From Oscillospiraceae bacterium (GTDB lineage: Bacteria; Bacillota; Clostridia; Oscillospirales; Oscillospiraceae): a stretch of DNA of 7,107 nucleotides. Of this stretch, positions 5,056 to 7,107 are shown piece by piece; position 1 is the first letter of the stretch, and each line of letters opens with the position of its first letter. The stretch is taken from contig JAFNXT010000068.1 in NCBI GenBank assembly GCA_017378975.1, forward strand, positions 1 to 7,107, in the 5' to 3' direction. The notes under the pieces are model-generated. The model was not told the DNA's origin. It ran no database searches and worked only from the letters and a program-made list of their open reading frames with translations. The translations under genes were made by a program, and so were the position numbers.

Positions 5056-7107
5056 TCAATCAAAGGAAGCAGTAGTAGTGACCGTGGCAGCGGGGTATTT
5101 GTGGTTCTTATCAGGAAGTGTGCTGATGATGATCTGTACCACCTGCCCCGTCTGGACAGCCAGCGACACAGCATCATCGCCCCCCGTCTCCAAAGACACA
5201 TACTCGGAAGTGTTCTCGTTGAACAGGGTGATACCGACATCGGCATTACCGGAGACTTTATCCAGCTTCAGAGTCAGCGTGCCCTTGGAAGAAGCCGTAT
5301 AGGTATAATACACGCCCTGATCATTACCGGCAGAAATATCTGTGGTGAACTGGCCCATCTTCAGCTTTTTGGGGTACATCAGTGAACCGGAAGGATAGGA
5401 CATGGTGACCGTTGTCTTCAGATCAGCAGGACCATTGTTGCCGATCACCAGCTCCACAGGATCGTTGATGCTGTCAGACTGGAGATCATACACACGGACC
5501 ACACCATCTTCGGGCTTGTAAAGCTTCTTCTTATAGATCACGAAGGCATTCTCACCCTTGACCTTCAAAGTAGTACCGGACACACGTAATATTTCAAAAT
5601 ACTCCAGATGACCGGGCTTGATATCCACATCAAATTTCAGAGTACCATTTTCTTCATCAAATTTCAGAGTACGATTTACATCTGTCGGATCACTCTTATT
5701 ATCTTCGACCACCATCTCACCGCAGGTCTTACATTTGCCCTTGGCGCTGAAATCGTGGCCGGTGCCCTTACCGCTGGTCTCACCACAAAGCTTGCAGACC
5801 TTGCCGGTAAGACAGGTGGCATCACCGTACTGGTGCGCGCAAGCCACAGGCTCCGTGGGCTTGGGCTGTGGAGGCTGAGTGGGCTTAGTGGTGGGAACGG
5901 TAACAGGATCCGAGGGGATGGTGGTGATGTCCGTCGGATCGGTCACCACATCCGTAGGATCGGTAGAAGGCTCCGTAGGATCCGTGGGCTCCCCGATGGG
6001 GATCGGCAGATCCTCGTGCTCCAACAGGAACATCCAGCCGATCTCAGGGTTGAAGCCTTCCAGATCGCGGAACAGGAAATTCGCGGAGGTCTCGTTGCAC
6101 CAGCCATTGTTTTGCACGCCCATGGAGATCATGTAATGCAGATCCTTATTGAGGGGATACGCTCCACTGGTCTTATCACGGGCCGTGACATATTCCCGCA
6201 TGGCATCGGTATAGTCTTCCTTGAAGAAGTCCTCCTTGCCATTATTATAGCTGTAACGGAAGGGGGCAGAACCGGTCTGCATGACGACACCGTCTCTGTA
6301 AACGATCTCACCGACCATGGCCATGAGCGAAACGCCGTTGACAGCCTTGCCGAGCTGGGCATACACTCTGGGGCCTTCCAGCGTGCCGACACGGTACTGA
6401 CCGATGGACTCGTCATAGACCAGCGGATAACCAGATGTCGCGGCAGTCAGATCGAACTCCTTCAGCACAACGCCCTCTTCCAGAGTGAAGTCCTTGATCT
6501 GTGCGGAGGGCTGATAATCCGACCAGGGCTCCTCTTCAAAGCTCCACTCCGGCGGGCCCACACGGACCACATTCACCAGAGCATCCGTCATCCCCTCAGG
6601 CACATCGATACCGAGGACATACACCGTCGTTCCGGTCTCTCCGGAACCGATCATGCTGGGCTGGACGGAAACGCACAGCTTGTCATCCTTCATCTCGACT
6701 GTACTGCTCTCCATAACGAAATGGATGTTGCCGCCGTAGATGCCAAGGGTGACACCGCCACCCACCACGGAGATCTCATAAGCGCCGGCCTCTCTGGGCG
6801 CCATGAGGAAGTAATTCCGCTCGTTGCCCGCGACAGTAACGTGGGTGGTACCCATTTCCAGATAAGGCGCGTCGAAGGTGGCATACTCACCACCGGCGAC
6901 GGACGGCGCGCTGATGGTCTCGAAGACATCACCGACCTCTTTCGCCAGAAGGATCTGGATCTGGGGGATGTCCGCGGTCACCTTAGCGGCCGCAGTATCA
7001 TAGTAGAATTTTTGCGCGGCATCCGTGGAAGCCACCTCCACGGTGTACTCCCCTGCGGCCATGGTCTTCTCCACGGACCCATCCTTACCGATGGGGATCA
7101 TCGCCAC
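5056..7107 (-). CDS. Large secreted multidomain protein with Cys/His mini-domain, 5' end missing
   Basis: The last 683 residues of a large protein are present; the frame is open to the right edge, and the GTG at 7107 is probably internal because no signal peptide or ribosome binding site is visible. Numbering from it: a beta-rich region (1-75), a C-like module (about 76-185), a D-like module (195-370; EGPRVYAQLG, SGAYPLNKDLHYM, NNGWC, NPEIGWMF), a Pro/Thr/Asp linker (373-421) containing three seven-residue repeats, a Cys/His segment (423-463) with Cys 423, 432, 438, 441, 459, 462 and His 425, 451, a nine-residue tandem duplication (480-497), then A-like (about 494-572) and B-like (573-683) modules ending VTTTASFD. 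The Cys segment resembles short CxxC repeats found in Clostridia surface proteins and could bind zinc. There is no C-terminal anchor. No enzyme motif is recognised. It shares modules, in a different order, with the downstream gene; secretion is inferred from that kinship. Confidence 0.8.
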   Translation of the reverse strand: MAMIPIGKDGSVEKTMAAGEYTVEVASTDAAQKFYYDTAAAKVTADIPQIQILLAKEVGDVFETISAPSVAGGEYATFDAPYLEMGTTHVTVAGNERNYFLMAPREAGAYEISVVGGGVTLGIYGGNIHFVMESSTVEMKDDKLCVSVQPSMIGSGETGTTVYVLGIDVPEGMTDALVNVVRVGPPEWSFEEEPWSDYQPSAQIKDFTLEEGVVLKEFDLTAATSGYPLVYDESIGQYRVGTLEGPRVYAQLGKAVNGVSLMAMVGEIVYRDGVVMQTGSAPFRYSYNNGKEDFFKEDYTDAMREYVTARDKTSGAYPLNKDLHYMISMGVQNNGWCNETSANFLFRDLEGFNPEIGWMFLLEHEDLPIPIGEPTDPTEPSTDPTDVVTDPTDITTIPSDPVTVPTTKPTQPPQPKPTEPVACAHQYGDATCLTGKVCKLCGETSGKGTGHDFSAKGKCKTCGEMVVEDNKSDPTDVNRTLKFDEENGTLKFDVDIKPGHLEYFEILRVSGTTLKVKGENAFVIYKKKLYKPEDGVVRVYDLQSDSINDPVELVIGNNGPADLKTTVTMSYPSGSLMYPKKLKMGQFTTDISAGNDQGVYYTYTASSKGTLTLKLDKVSGNADVGITLFNENTSEYVSLETGGDDAVSLAVQTGQVVQIIISTLPDKNHKYPAATVTTTASFD
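5628..5681 (-). repeat. 27-bp in-frame tandem duplication inside the large secreted protein gene
   Basis: CATCAAATTTCAGAGTAC occurs identically at 5628-5645 and 5655-5672, a 27-base period, and similarity continues for five further bases with one mismatch. It encodes the adjacent peptides RTLKFDEEN and GTLKFDVDI, so a nine-codon unit at the border between the Cys segment and the A-like module was duplicated. The near-identity at DNA level suggests a recent event. Confidence 0.85.
5930..5992 (-). repeat. Three 21-bp repeats encoding a Thr-Asp-Pro linker
   Basis: Three consecutive 21-base units start at 5930, 5951 and 5972, each beginning TCCGTNGGATC on the plus strand. They encode TDPTEPS, TDPTDVV and TDPTDIT, the flexible linker between the D-like module and the Cys segment. 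Copy number may vary between strains by slippage. Confidence 0.8.

Noticed and set aside
5056..7107. GTG at 7107 as the true start of the upstream surface protein
   Set aside because: It sits at the window edge, with no signal peptide following it, and the sequence begins in the middle of a beta-rich region; it is treated as an internal codon.
3054..7107. A new defence, toxin or enzyme system encoded by the two surface proteins
   Set aside because: No catalytic, nuclease, toxin or protease motif is visible; beta-rich binding modules, linkers and an anchor are all the sequence supports.

Overview
The window most likely comes from a moderately GC-rich Clostridia bacterium, probably a gut-type Oscillospiraceae/Ruminococcaceae member. 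The evidence is a type III glutamine synthetase, a type Ic-like aspartate aminotransferase, AGGAGG-type ribosome binding sites, sigma-A-like promoters, and two large secreted proteins built from acidic beta-rich modules joined by Pro/Thr/Asp linkers. The lineage is inferred from protein style; no marker gene is present.

Left part (1-2967): a 5'-terminal fragment of a PLP-dependent aminotransferase gene runs leftward off the window. It is divergent from a complete, intact type III glutamine synthetase gene reading rightward. The 259-bp region between them holds a clear promoter for each gene, an imperfect 21-bp tandem repeat and a sigma-54-like GG-N10-GC motif. Both genes concern glutamate/glutamine nitrogen, so coordinated control is plausible.

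Middle (2968-3053): a short convergent region with two strong hairpins. The right one is a classical terminator for the leftward gene and the left one probably ends glutamine synthetase.

Right part (3054-7107): two leftward genes, each with its own terminator and the downstream one with its own promoter, encode large exported proteins of unknown function. The downstream protein (596 aa) is complete: signal peptide, four beta-rich modules, a proline-rich stalk, and a C-terminal hydrophobic helix with a Lys-rich tail preceded by a degenerate sortase-like motif (IPVTS). The upstream protein (at least 683 aa, N-terminus outside the window) has no visible anchor and carries a Cys/His mini-domain. 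By eye the two proteins are built from the same modules in a different order (A-B-C-D-stalk-anchor versus C-D-stalk-Cys-A-B). This is the most interesting observation here: a neighbouring paralogous pair made by module shuffling. No mobile element, CRISPR array, tRNA or rRNA was seen, and no intergenic stretch exceeds 300 bases.
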